Assembly (NCBI RefSeq): GCF_003130705.1
Contig: NZ_CP021355.1
Location: 62,001 to 126,000, forward strand
DNA: 64,000 bases
Direction: 5' to 3'
Source of the DNA: Rhodococcus oxybenzonivorans
GTDB lineage: Bacteria; Actinomycetota; Actinomycetes; Mycobacteriales; Mycobacteriaceae
The position numbers were made by a program, and so were the translations under genes. The notes under the pieces were generated by a model. That model did not search any database and was not told the origin of the DNA. It was given only the letters and a program-made list of their open reading frames with translations. Each line of letters starts with the position of its first letter. The stretch's first letter is position 1. Of this stretch, positions 35,508 to 44,794 are shown piece after piece.

Positions 35508-37282
35508 GCGCCTCGAATCGCCAGGGCAGCCTGGACGAGCGTTGCATGGGTGAGGGCTTGAGGATAGTTGCCCAATAGGTGGCCGCTCGCGGGATCGACT
35601 TCCTCGCCGAATAGGCCCAACGGCTTGCCCATTTCGATGAGCTCGGTGAACATGGCGGTCGCGTCCTCGACCGCACCAGTGGCGGCGAGGGCTTGGACGA
35701 GCCAGAACGAGCAGGGCAAGAACGCACCTTCGTCACCGACGAGCCCGTCGTCACCGCCCCGATACCGGTAAAGGAGCGGACCACCGGCGGACAGTTCCCG
35801 ACGGACGGTGTCGATGGTGCCGCGCAGCCGAGGTGAACCCGCGGGCTCGATCCCGATGACGGGCAACAACAGGAGGGCGGCGTCGACATCGGAGCGCTGG
35901 TAGGTGCGCATGTAGCTACCCCGGCTGATGTCGAAGCCGTGGCCCATTACGTGGACTGCGATGGCGTCGCGCTCGCTCTCCCAACGGCGCCGCCTGCGGA
36001 CGGAGGTTCGGTGGTGATCAGCGATGCGCAGCGCCCGGTCCAGAGTGAGCCACGCCATGAGTTTGGAGTGCACGTAGTGGGCGGGTTCCCCCCGAACCTC
36101 CCAAATCCCGGCGTCGGGTTCGCGCCAGCGTCGCACGACCTCGTCGGCGAACGCCGCACCAGCCCTCCAGGTCTCACCGTAGAGGCGGTGGCCGGCGCGT
36201 TCGAGGAGCCACATGGCATCGAGAACCCACCCGTAGTTGTCGAGCTGGTGCTGGTCGCGGGCACCATTGCCGACCCGGACAGGTCGGCTATCGGCGAAGC
36301 CGGGCCAGTCCAGCTCGCGCTCGCGGGGTGCGGGTTGGCCGTGGATGGTGAGCAGGACCGGCAGCCGGGGACGATCGAGGCGGCTGGCGTGCAAGAGCCA
36401 GTAGAGGAACGCACGTGCCTCGTCGACGAGACCGACGCCCAGGAACGTCCCGACCCCGATGCTGGCGTCGCGCGGCCAGGCATAGCGGTAGTCCCAGTTT
36501 CGGCTGCCGCCAAGACTTTCCGGCAATGACGTAGTAGGGGCGGCGACTGGAGCCCCCGAGGGCGAGTAGGTCAGGAGCCGCAGCGTGATGAGGCTGCGGA
36601 TGACCGTCTCCTTGCCCGGGCCCTCGTAGTCGATGGCGCCGGACCAGTTTCGCCAACCAGCCGCGTCCTGGGCCAGGGTCGCCCAGGCGTGCTCGGGCTG
36701 GATCAGCGTAAGGGGACCATGGTGCGCGGCGCTCAGGATCAGGGTGAGCGGATGTCCGGGACGGACGTCGACATCGATGGCCGAGCCAGGCGTGATGTGG
36801 ATCAATGGATCCGTTGACAACGCGACGGCGGTTGCTCGACTGCTGCAGATCACCCCCAACGGCCCGGCTCGGCTCCGCATGGGCCGACGGGCGGCGCCAG
36901 CTCGCGGGTCGAAAGACACAGTGACCCGCACTGGGGCGCCGCGGCTCTCGAGCCGGCGAACCAAACACAGGGTCGGGAAGACCGTGGAAGGAAGTTCGCT
37001 GACCATCCCGTCGGTCAACAGCAGCCGGCCGGCACCGGCCTGCCACTCGGTTTCCAGGACTGCGGTTCCGGGCTGATAGCGCCGACTGATGACCTCGGCG
37101 GGTCCGGCTGGCCCGACGGCGAAGTGGCCGCCGTCAATACCGGCTACCAGACGAGCGAAGACGGGGTCACCATCGAAGTGGGGCAGGCACAGCCAGTCGA
37201 TGGAGCCGCATTCGTCGACGAGCGCGGCGGTACGGGTGTCTCCCAGGAGGCCGTAGTCGGCGATCCGATCTCTACTACTCAT
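35468..37282 (-). CDS. Glycoside hydrolase family 15 protein (glucoamylase/trehalase-like)
   Basis: This 604-residue cytoplasmic-type GH15 enzyme has an N-terminal beta domain (IADYGLLGDTRTAALVDECG, SIDWLCLPHFDGDPVFARLV) and an (alpha/alpha)6 barrel with SRNWDYRYAWPRDASI, ELDWPGFADSRPVRVGNGA, QLDNYGWVLDAMWLL, GIWEVRGEPAHYVHSKLMAW (catalytic glutamate region) and a final LFGEEVDPASGHLLGNYPQA. In mycobacteria such proteins act as trehalase. No signal peptide is present. ATG 37282 starts at the conserved SSRDRIADYGLLG block. It is complete and unbroken, rare in this decaying stretch. Substrate not resolvable. Confidence 0.92.
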   Translation of the reverse strand: MSSRDRIADYGLLGDTRTAALVDECGSIDWLCLPHFDGDPVFARLVAGIDGGHFAVGPAGPAEVISRRYQPGTAVLETEWQAGAGRLLLTDGMVSELPSTVFPTLCLVRRLESRGAPVRVTVSFDPRAGAARRPMRSRAGPLGVICSSRATAVALSTDPLIHITPGSAIDVDVRPGHPLTLILSAAHHGPLTLIQPEHAWATLAQDAAGWRNWSGAIDYEGPGKETVIRSLITLRLLTYSPSGAPVAAPTTSLPESLGGSRNWDYRYAWPRDASIGVGTFLGVGLVDEARAFLYWLLHASRLDRPRLPVLLTIHGQPAPRERELDWPGFADSRPVRVGNGARDQHQLDNYGWVLDAMWLLERAGHRLYGETWRAGAAFADEVVRRWREPDAGIWEVRGEPAHYVHSKLMAWLTLDRALRIADHHRTSVRRRRRWESERDAIAVHVMGHGFDISRGSYMRTYQRSDVDAALLLLPVIGIEPAGSPRLRGTIDTVRRELSAGGPLLYRYRGGDDGLVGDEGAFLPCSFWLVQALAATGAVEDATAMFTELIEMGKPLGLFGEEVDPASGHLLGNYPQALTHATLVQAALAIRGAQEGSSSIPKATP

Positions 37283-37360
37283 AAGCTTTGACTTTAGAAC
37301 CTTCGGATGGTCGGCTGTGAATATGAGCATTCTCCCGCTCAGCCGGTTCGATCGAGATGA

Positions 37361-38025
37361 CGCCGCACACCGGTGGTCACGGGAGGAAGCCTTGGTGGCA
37401 TAGCGGCGGCCGCCTCCGCCGGACGCTATCTGGGTCAGCGGATCGTCGGGGCGGCCGCGGACCGCCGCAACTTCACGGTTCCGGCGGTGCCGGCCGCCCA
37501 GCTGGCACCGATGATCCCCGCCGGCACTGATATCGGTATTCGCGGCGCCACCCCGTTCGTCACCTCGAACGAGGACTTTTACCGCATCGACACCGCACTG
37601 CAGGTACTGACCACCGAGCAATGGCAGCTGCGCATCCACGGCATGGTGGACCGTGAAATCGCCCTGGACTGGGACGATCTCATCGCTCGGCAACCCATCG
37701 AACGGGTGATCACCCTGACGTGTGTGTCCAACGAGGTCGGCGGCAACCTCGCCGGAAACGCCACCTGGATCGGATACCCGATCGCCGAGATACTCGACGA
37801 GGTCGGCGTGGCCGCCGACGCCGACATGCTGCTCTCCCGCAGCTCGGACGGATACACCGCCGGAACCCCACTCGAGGTGCCACGGGACGGGCGCGACGCG
37901 ATCCTCGCGGTGGCGATGAACGGCCAGCCGTTACCCTTCGAGCACGGATACCGGTCCGGCAGGTCGTCCCGGGGCTGTACGCATCCAATGGACTTGGGAA
38001 GAGTGAACCCTCGGTCCGCCTGTAG
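37361..38025 (+). pseudogene. Sulfite-oxidase-like molybdopterin oxidoreductase, truncated at both ends
   Basis: The frame opens right after a stop with VVTGGSLGGIAAAASAGRYL, then PAVPAAQLAPMIPAGTDIGI, FVTSNEDFYRIDTALQ, WQLRIHGMVDREIALDWDDL and TLTCVSNEVGGNLAGNATWIG with the Mo-ligand cysteine. A frameshift after LPFEHGY leads to VRQVVPGLYASN, and the frame ends soon after. The N-terminal membrane anchor and the C-terminal dimerisation domain are missing. This is the middle of a YedY/sulfite-oxidase-type protein with a membrane-attached N-terminus. Confidence 0.72.
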
Positions 38026-38182
38026 TTGCATCGGATTAAGGCTGAGTCTGCACTGTCTGCCCGCACGAGCTGCAGAAGTGCGTGCGGCGACCGCCTTGCT
38101 GGCCGCGGTGTCGCACCCGCATATCTTCCCACCCCTCCCACCTCGGCGATCCCGCACACGGGGTGTGTCCGCACCGCGAGGG

Positions 38183-38761
38183 TCAAGCGGCGGTGAAGTC
38201 CTCGCGGGTGGGTGGGACGTCCTCGCCCGGCGCCCACACGTCGACGGGCACCGCCACGGTGCCCGTGCCGGCGACCTCGAAGACGAAGGTGAACGGTGTC
38301 GTCAACCCCGGGCGCAGGCCACCGGAAACGCTGAGCGCCACGGTGATCGGCTCATACGGGGCGGCCGGTTCGATCAACTGCTCGATCGGTTGCCCGGCAG
38401 CCAACACCGTTCCCGGCGCCAGCGTGAGCGCGCCGGGCGGCGCGAGGATGTTCACGGCGGCGGCCGGGGATTCGATGGACACCAGCCGGTCGGTCACGCT
38501 GCCGCTGGTGTTGACGACGGTGAACGCCAACCGGGCCCGCTCGGCGGGATCGCCCGGATCGTGGTCGAGGTAGATGTTGTGCACCTGAATGTGCCCGATC
38601 TCGAGGCTGCTGCCGTTCACCGCGGACACCTGCTCGGAGGTTTGGGTGATCTTGCCGGCACCACAGCCGGCCGCGGCGAGAGCGGCCACGATCGCGAGCA
38701 GGCGCAACCACCGGCCGCGGACGCGGTGGGGTGCCCGGGGTCGAGGATGCATCCGGTCCAT
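38183..38761 (-). CDS. lpqE: LpqE-like lipoprotein
   Basis: This 192-residue exported protein has a basic N-terminus, a hydrophobic signal LLAIVAALAAAGC with lipobox cysteine at C33, then GAGKITQTSEQVSAVNGSSL, an IgG-like beta domain, and VPVDVWAPGEDVPPTREDF at the end. Layout matches the mycobacterial lipoprotein LpqE (Rv3584), related to PCuAC-type copper-binding proteins, although the Met/His ligands are not obvious here. ATG 38761 or 38752 could be used. It stands alone, antisense to the sulfite-oxidase remnant. Confidence 0.8.
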   Translation of the reverse strand: MDRMHPRPRAPHRVRGRWLRLLAIVAALAAAGCGAGKITQTSEQVSAVNGSSLEIGHIQVHNIYLDHDPGDPAERARLAFTVVNTSGSVTDRLVSIESPAAAVNILAPPGALTLAPGTVLAAGQPIEQLIEPAAPYEPITVALSVSGGLRPGLTTPFTFVFEVAGTGTVAVPVDVWAPGEDVPPTREDFTAA

Positions 38762-39460
38762 GTCAGGTGGCTACCCCACCCCCCGTCAGGTAAACACCAA
38801 GTAAAAGAAACGGGCACCTACTGTTCTTGCTTCAGGCGTCCGTATAGCGGCGAAGCATTCGGTGGCCGGGGGTGAGGTCCGGTGCGAGAGCATCATCGAA
38901 CCGGGCTGATGCTAGTGGCCTTACGTCTCCTGGCGGTGAGGGTCTGGTCGTGGTCCGTACGCGTCATCAAACCCGAAAAGCCGCTGCCCACAGTGGGCGC
39001 GGGATTGGAAGGCCGCGGTCGCCCCATTCAACGGGCCCCGGAATTGGTTGCGCCGACTATCTCGATAGATCCGTACGCATTCTCCACTCGACCGCTGCTC
39101 GAGGTCTCCAAATAATGAGATCGTTCGCTCCGTCGATCCGTCACTGGACCGACCCCTCACGGACATCACGGGTCGAGCGCGACCGGCTGGGGTACTGCGC
39201 GGATCGGGCGTGTCCGGTAGTCCGGAGTGCCGGTCGTGTTCAGGCTGCGCCGGTTCAGCAGTGAGCCGGCGCAGCACTCTCCATTGCCGGAGCCGGGTCA
39301 GTGCTCAGCGTCGAACGCTTCCTGGATCCGGCGGGGATGCGGCCGCGTGCGGGGTATGCGGATTAGCCCTGGGTCGCACGTCGCCTGCCGCCCGACCCTC
39401 CGGGTACTCCCGTGTCTTCCCCGCGCTATGAACTGTGGAATCGGCACGTCCCCTTTTAGA
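38762..39460. other. Gene-poor stretch carrying repeat copy A
   Basis: About 700 bp with no sustained reading frame of recognisable type. Its main feature is the 92-bp repeat at 39169-39260. Confidence 0.4.
39169..39260 (+). repeat. 92-bp imperfect direct repeat, copy A
   Basis: It aligns without gaps to 48133-48224 (both 92 bp) with roughly 13-15 differences. The invariant core is CCGGTAGTCCGGAGT (39215-39229), with GTGTTCAGGC and GCGCCGGTTCAGCA to its right. The two copies bracket an 8.9-kb stretch from tpg to mIHF. Confidence 0.65.
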
Positions 39461-40258
39461 TCAGATCCAGTCGATGTGGACGGAGTCGATGTGGTCGAAG
39501 TGGAATCCGAATTGGTCGCTGTATCTGTCGAAGCCCTTGTTCTCCGGGTAGTCGAGGGTGGCGTGCCGCTCGAGCAACGCCACGACCCGGGCGTGATCGT
39601 CGTCGGCCAGTGCGGCGGCGAGTTCGCGGGACTCGTCAGGGCTGAACGGGGTGTCGGAGTTCGCGAAGTCCAGGGTGCGGACCCGGTAGTCGTAGCCCTC
39701 GTCGGCGCCGTTGCGGACCATCACCCCACCCTTGACCCGGATGACCGCGGTCTTCGGTGTTCCATCCGGGCGTAACACCCCGGCACGTTTCATGATGTCC
39801 TCTGCCCGCACGTTTTTGAGTTTCTTGCTCGCATCGGCCCGTAACTCGTTCGTCTCCCCCGACCGGTACCGGGACACCGCGGAACGGGACCGGCCGATCT
39901 TCGCCGCCACCGCATCGATACCACCCAATCGCTCGATCGCCGCCCGCCGCTGGGCCCGCTCGAGCACATCCGCATGCGGGATACGCCCTTGCTGGGCCCA
40001 CCGGCGCAGCGTGCGGTCCGACGGCGGGGTGCGGCCGGCATCGACCGCCGCCTGACGTAAACCCTCGTTACCGAGTTCGGTGCGCAGTTGTGTGACCGTC
40101 ACCTTGCTGGTCAGCCCGGCCAGTCCCCCGGTTTTGACCTGCTTCGACTTCTCCACCCCGCTGGTCGCGGCGTTCGCCACCGAGACCTTGAGGCCGTCGA
40201 GACCGACCGCCTGTTGGGCCGGCTTCCTGGTGCGGGGTTTGGGAAGATGCAAAGCCAT
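39461..40258 (-). CDS. tpg: Telomere terminal protein, Tpg-like
   Basis: This 265-residue protein has basic N-terminus (MALHLPKPRTRKPAQQAVG), two helix-turn-helix-like stretches (RTLRRWAQQGRIPHADVLER and IDAVAAKIGRSRSAVSRYRSGET, about residues 88-145) and a C-terminus FGFHFDHIDSVHIDWI reminiscent of the terminal FTDIEHLEFEL-type tail of Streptomyces Tpg. Such proteins are covalently attached to 5' ends of linear replicons and prime end-patching. Longer than Streptomyces Tpg (about 184). Its ATG overlaps the tap stop (ATGA), the classic tap-tpg order. Homology was judged from memory and gene order. Confidence 0.75.
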   Translation of the reverse strand: MALHLPKPRTRKPAQQAVGLDGLKVSVANAATSGVEKSKQVKTGGLAGLTSKVTVTQLRTELGNEGLRQAAVDAGRTPPSDRTLRRWAQQGRIPHADVLERAQRRAAIERLGGIDAVAAKIGRSRSAVSRYRSGETNELRADASKKLKNVRAEDIMKRAGVLRPDGTPKTAVIRVKGGVMVRNGADEGYDYRVRTLDFANSDTPFSPDESRELAAALADDDHARVVALLERHATLDYPENKGFDRYSDQFGFHFDHIDSVHIDWI

Positions 40259-42222
40259 CAGAGCACCCCCTCCCCGTCGACGTCGGCGGCGTCCTCGTCG
40301 TCGGCGAAGGCGGCCTTGATCGCCAGATTCACCTCGTGCACATCCGCAGCCGACGCCACCGCGTCCAGGAGGGTGTCGGTGAGGACCACATCCTTTTCCA
40401 CCGTCATCTTCCCCAGCGCCTCACTTTCGTCGGCAATGTCCTCACCACCTGGGAGGAGGTACACCCAGGAGTCGGTGACGGTGCGGACCGGCCAACGCTG
40501 GTGTTCGCGGGCGATCCGCATCGCGACACGGCGGCCCCGCCACCGGCAATGCGCGATGATCGACGCCCGCCACAACGGTTGATGATGATGTTGCATCCGG
40601 GTCGCGGTCCACATGTCCGGGTTCACCATCCGCCCGATGTACCCCTTGTAGCAGGACCCGACGAATCCCTTCATCGCCGCATCCCGGGTGTCCACCGCGG
40701 TTTTGCGGGCCTCGCGCAGGATCTTCGCCCACTTGTCCAGCACCCGCCCCTGCCGTGGGTACACCCACGCCTCGGTGATGTCGAGGTCGTCGAGATCGGC
40801 GCCGATACCCCCGTCGGCCACCGGTGCACACAACCCGTCGATACTGACCGACGTGACCCAGGTCTGCACCGGCTGATCGGCGAGCATGTGCGGATGCGGC
40901 AACGGCAGTTTCTCCGGCAGTGACAAGGTCTGCCCCGCGGGCAGGGTGATCCGCCACAACCCGAACGGGGCGCCCTTCTCCCCTGATGCTGCGGCGGCCG
41001 CCGCCCCACCGGTCAGATGCTTCGGTTGCCCGTAACCGAGTTCGAGCATCCCCGCCGAGGCCAAATAGGCGGCGCGTTGGTCGATCGACACCAACCGGCA
41101 CACATTATCGAGGTCACTTGCCTCCGGTACCCGGGTCCAGCCGACCGCGGGCTCGAGGTCCCCACGCGGCGCCCCATCGAGCGGCGGCACCGGTCCCGGG
41201 GTGGTGACGACGATGCCCTTACCGCTGCGGCTGCGTTCTCGTTTGATCTTGTCGATGATCGCCGCGCCGGTGCGGGCCGGGGTCGGCCCGGGAAGCACCC
41301 CGAGATGCTGCGCGCACCACGCCAGCCGGCGGCCCAACTCCCGGGCGGCGAGGAGGTCGTCGTCCGGGAGATAGGTGCCCGCGGCCGGTGAGCCGAGGAC
41401 ACCCATATCGCCGACCCGGTTGTGCCAGCCGAAGTCCTTGTTCCAATAGGTCCACACATACGGTTCGATCACCACATCGACCATCGAGGTGAAGTTCCCG
41501 ATCGTGCGGGACAAATGCACCACATGCCCGGGTTCCCCGCGCAGCTCCCACCCCGCACCGAGCAACGGGGGCAGGGTGGCATGCAGGGTCGCGGTCAACT
41601 CGGTGGCGGCGCGGGTCCGCAACGCTTCCATGTCGTCGACGTCGTCCTCACTGCCCGGATCGATGACCCACCCGAGTAGCTCGCACGCGGCCAATCCGAC
41701 GACCCAGATCTGCGCGGGTGCCCCCAACGGGGTCAGTGAGGCCCAGCGAATCAGCTTGTCCAGCTTTTCGAGTGAATCGACCGGACCGGTCAGCTCCCGC
41801 CCGGACGGGGTGTACGTCCCGGCCGCGGTCACGATCACCGCATGACCATCCGCGGCCTCCCCCGCCGGCAGCGCCTCCCACACCGGCGGATCGACCGCGA
41901 CGCTCCCGGCCTCGGTGGTGTTTACGTCGGCGGTGTCCACGTCGGGAGACTTCGGGCCCGTGGGAATTTCGGCGATCGTGGGAGTTTCGGCGACGTCAAC
42001 TTGCGCGTCCGACTCAGCGTCCCCCTGCTCGTGTGAGTCGGCGTTCCCCGGCTCGTGTGATTCAGGGTGTGTGGCGACGGTGGGTTCCGGGCCCGACTCG
42101 TCGGTTGCATCCGCCTGATCGGTTGAGTTGGGGGAACCGTCTTTTTCGCAGGATTCGGGGGGCGTCGTCGGGGTGGTGTCGGGCAGTGTGAAGAGGGGGA
42201 TTTGCTCCCACGGGGAGCTCAT
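40258..42222 (-). CDS. tap: Telomere-associated protein, Tap-like
   Basis: This 654-residue protein recruits the terminal protein to linear-replicon ends in Streptomyces. The N-terminal 150 residues are acidic and low-complexity (many Thr/Glu/Asp/Pro). The core resembles Tap in layout: LDKLIRWASLTPLGAPAQIW, VCRLVSIDQRAAYLASAGML (polymerase-like DxxxxYxS motif), FGLWRITLPAGQTLSLPEKL, DITEAWVYPRQGRVLDKWAKI and KGFVGSCYKGYIGRM. The ATG overlaps the upstream ribbon-helix-helix stop by ATGA, and its own stop overlaps tpg by ATGA. These overlaps and the partner support the call more than any single motif. Confidence 0.75.
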   Translation of the reverse strand: MSSPWEQIPLFTLPDTTPTTPPESCEKDGSPNSTDQADATDESGPEPTVATHPESHEPGNADSHEQGDAESDAQVDVAETPTIAEIPTGPKSPDVDTADVNTTEAGSVAVDPPVWEALPAGEAADGHAVIVTAAGTYTPSGRELTGPVDSLEKLDKLIRWASLTPLGAPAQIWVVGLAACELLGWVIDPGSEDDVDDMEALRTRAATELTATLHATLPPLLGAGWELRGEPGHVVHLSRTIGNFTSMVDVVIEPYVWTYWNKDFGWHNRVGDMGVLGSPAAGTYLPDDDLLAARELGRRLAWCAQHLGVLPGPTPARTGAAIIDKIKRERSRSGKGIVVTTPGPVPPLDGAPRGDLEPAVGWTRVPEASDLDNVCRLVSIDQRAAYLASAGMLELGYGQPKHLTGGAAAAAASGEKGAPFGLWRITLPAGQTLSLPEKLPLPHPHMLADQPVQTWVTSVSIDGLCAPVADGGIGADLDDLDITEAWVYPRQGRVLDKWAKILREARKTAVDTRDAAMKGFVGSCYKGYIGRMVNPDMWTATRMQHHHQPLWRASIIAHCRWRGRRVAMRIAREHQRWPVRTVTDSWVYLLPGGEDIADESEALGKMTVEKDVVLTDTLLDAVASAADVHEVNLAIKAAFADDEDAADVDGEGVL

Positions 42223-42563
42223 GACTCCTGCTCGGCGATCCGGCCGTCGAGATCGGCCGGTGGGACGCGGTAGCGGTCGAAGAATTCTTGCAGGGCGACG
42301 TCCACGACGTTGGTCACCGTGGATTGGCGGTGGTTCACCAGCCAGTTCAACCGGGCCTCCGTCGAGGCCAGTACCCGGGTGTTGAGCGGAACTTTCGTCG
42401 GCCCCTTCCTCGGCTCCAGCTTCGCCGTCAACTCCGGACTCGGCATTCCCGACCCGGAGACACCTTCCGCACCGGAACCTTCCTTCCCCGACCGGGCGGC
42501 ACCGCCGCGCCCGCCCCCGGTCGGGCGGCGGGCGCCGCCCCCGGCAGTTCCCGTCTTCGCCAT
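42219..42563 (-). CDS. Ribbon-helix-helix protein of the tap-tpg operon
   Basis: This 114-residue protein has a Gly/Ala/Arg-rich N-terminus of about 55 residues followed by KVPLNTRVLASTEARLNWLV then NHRQSTVTNVVDVALQEFF, a single ribbon-helix-helix DNA-binding fold (strand VPLNTRV, helices from STEARLN and STVTNVVD). Such proteins are typical of plasmid partition or autoregulation. Its TGA overlaps the tap ATG, making a three-gene operon. It probably represses this operon or binds the replicon end. ATG 42563 is preferred. Confidence 0.78.
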   Translation of the reverse strand: MAKTGTAGGGARRPTGGGRGGAARSGKEGSGAEGVSGSGMPSPELTAKLEPRKGPTKVPLNTRVLASTEARLNWLVNHRQSTVTNVVDVALQEFFDRYRVPPADLDGRIAEQES

Positions 42564-42750
42564 ACCCACCCACTCGTCTCCGCCCGTGTTACTTCGGTTG
42601 ACTCATCCTACCCACTACACGCCTACTTGCGCGCATCTACGCGCGCACACTTGCGTGCATATTTGTGCAGAGTTGGTGCGGAACACTTGCGACGGCGGCA
42701 TTGACGGCTTTTGCCCGCCGCGGGTCGGTGGCCGGTTACCGTCTGTCGGT

Positions 42751-43695
42751 ATGGGGACCACCTTCCACGGGCCGAGCCCGTGGCCGCACATCACCCGCGC
42801 CATCCGCACCCGGGGTGCCCGGTACGCCGCGATCGGCTATCTCGGGCAGGACGCACCCGAGTTGCTTCCGCTGCGCGCCGGGGACCTGTTGGTCGTCAAC
42901 GCCTCCAAGGCCGCCATCCGGGCGCACGCCACCTCCCCCGCCGCCCTCTCCTACTATCTGAACAAGGGGGTGCGGGTGCTGTCGTCACCGACCCTGCACG
43001 CGAAAGTGATCGCTACCAGCACCCGGGCGGTGATCGGGTCGGCGAACGCGTCCGAAAACTCCACCCTCGCCGACGACGCCGTGGTCATCACCGACGACCC
43101 CGACATCGTCGCCGGTGTCCGCACGTTCATTAACAGCCTCGACGAGATCACCGAGGTCGATCAGGTGTTCCTCGACGACGCGATCCTCGAGTGGGAGATC
43201 GGCCGCGCCGTCCCACTGCCCGGGGTCACCGGCCGCGTTCGCACCGAAATAGATTTCCTGCCCGCGCCGGTGCGCCGGATGTTTATCAAACACGCCGTCG
43301 AGTATCAACCCACCGACACCGAACAACAGGTCCTCGACAACCAGCGGGGCCGGCATTCGACGGCGGGCGGGCCGGTGGTGAAGTACCAGCTCGAGTCGCT
43401 CCGCCTCGACACACGCGGCACCATTCGGCGCGGTGACGTGATTGTCTTCGTCGACACCGGCGACGAGTGGATCTACCCGCCGGCCGTGGTGATCTCCGAT
43501 CCGATGCCGATCCCGCGGTCGGGCGGAGCGGTGTTGTTTTTCCTGCGCACCCGCACCGACCTGCCACCCGTGCCTCTCACCGACGCCGAGAAGGCGCTCA
43601 CCGACCTCGGGCACCCCGGGTCACGGCTGCGGACCGATCACTACGTCCGCTCCCCCCACCTCCGCACGGCGCTGCTCGCACTATGGGACCTCTGA
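42751..43695 (+). CDS. Phospholipase D-like (HKD) nuclease-type protein
   Basis: This 314-residue protein has one HKD-type motif: H83 and K85 in TLHAKVIATS followed by GSANASENS (G96, S97, N99). Single-motif PLD proteins act as dimers, for example nucleases such as BfiI and Nuc. The second half (RFVVKYQLESLRL-like region, GDVIVFVDTGDEWIYPPAVV) is unrecognised and may bind nucleic acid. ATG 42751 follows a GC-rich leader. It is divergent from the tap-tpg operon with a 188-bp gap. Confidence 0.75.
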   Translation: MGTTFHGPSPWPHITRAIRTRGARYAAIGYLGQDAPELLPLRAGDLLVVNASKAAIRAHATSPAALSYYLNKGVRVLSSPTLHAKVIATSTRAVIGSANASENSTLADDAVVITDDPDIVAGVRTFINSLDEITEVDQVFLDDAILEWEIGRAVPLPGVTGRVRTEIDFLPAPVRRMFIKHAVEYQPTDTEQQVLDNQRGRHSTAGGPVVKYQLESLRLDTRGTIRRGDVIVFVDTGDEWIYPPAVVISDPMPIPRSGGAVLFFLRTRTDLPPVPLTDAEKALTDLGHPGSRLRTDHYVRSPHLRTALLALWDL

Positions 43696-44794
43696 GCGGA
43701 CACGGACACGAAATGAGCCGCGCACCAACACCAACCGCCCATTCTCCTCGAAATGCTTCGAGGTCTGCACCGAACTCGTCGGCGCTCTCTCCCACGAGAT
43801 CCCATACTCGACAATGCCTGGTGTGTAACTGCCGCTTTCACCCTCAACGGCGAACACAGTCTCTGTCGATGCCACCGAACCGATTCCACCACTACCCACT
43901 CCCCACGAGAAGTCACTGCCTGGGTGGGTTGATACCCATGAGCCACCAGACGCGCGCCGCGACTTGCACAATATGTCGCCCCCGACTTGCGTTGCTAGCT
44001 AGCGTAGCGTGGTTAGCTATCCTCGCCTTGTAGTCTCGGCCGCAGAGCGTCTGGACGCTCCTTGACGGAGATGCCACTTCTGCGGCAGGCCATTCTATTT
44101 CGTCGGAGAAGAAGACAACCGGGCCGCTCGGGCACTTACGTCACGGTGATGAAAATTGGCTCTCCCCCGCCGCAAAGACGGCACGACATCCAATCACCAA
44201 CCGCTCAGCAACTTAACGTCATCACCGCCCACTTCGGGATCGTGTGGCGGAATGTAGGTCTGCGGTGAGTGGCGGCTTCACCAGGGACCTCCGAGGAGAT
44301 CGCGACGAAAGCTCGACGGATAAACGTCGCTGCATCGTGCGGGCTGTTGGTGTTTATTTGCGGCGACGGCGGACTCGATACGACACCGCAGGTTTCGTCG
44401 TCCAGGTGTGGATCGTCGAACCCGGTCACCACCACCAGCGCGGTTACAGTGCGGATCGGGGGTCTTGTCGACCACCGAACCGTCGTAACGGCGCGCCAGC
44501 TCGCGCCCAGCGGCGAGGACCTGAGCCATGGCGTCATCGCGATCGGACGCACGCTTCCCCGCGCACCCTCCGAGCTGTCCGGGTCACCGATCGTCGCCTA
44601 CGTGGTGCCGCCCCCAGCCCGTACCGGCGGTCGAACTCCTGCGTGGACATCCAGCACGGACACCAGTCCCGGCGTCGGCCCATCCGGGCGCAGCAACTCT
44701 TCGAACGGCTGGGGAGGCGCGACCGCCGGGCCGGATCGTTGTGGTCGTGGTCCGACTTTTAGGAAACCTCACAATTCTCGCCCCGGGTCATGTC
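43696..44794. other. Gene-poor stretch with short tandem-like GCTAGC/TAGC repeats
   Basis: About 1.1 kb without a sustained gene. Around 43989-44015 the motif GCTAGCTAGCGTAGCGTGGTTAGCTA gives overlapping short palindromes (GCTAGC). The DNA is less GC-rich than neighbours. Several frames are open but none has motifs or a start signal. It lies beside the telomere operon, so a replication or partition site is possible but unsupported. Confidence 0.35.

Noticed and set aside
37975..38055. Possible second molybdopterin domain downstream of the truncated sulfite-oxidase gene
   Set aside because: Homology stops abruptly after VPGLYASN; following sequence has stops in all relevant frames.
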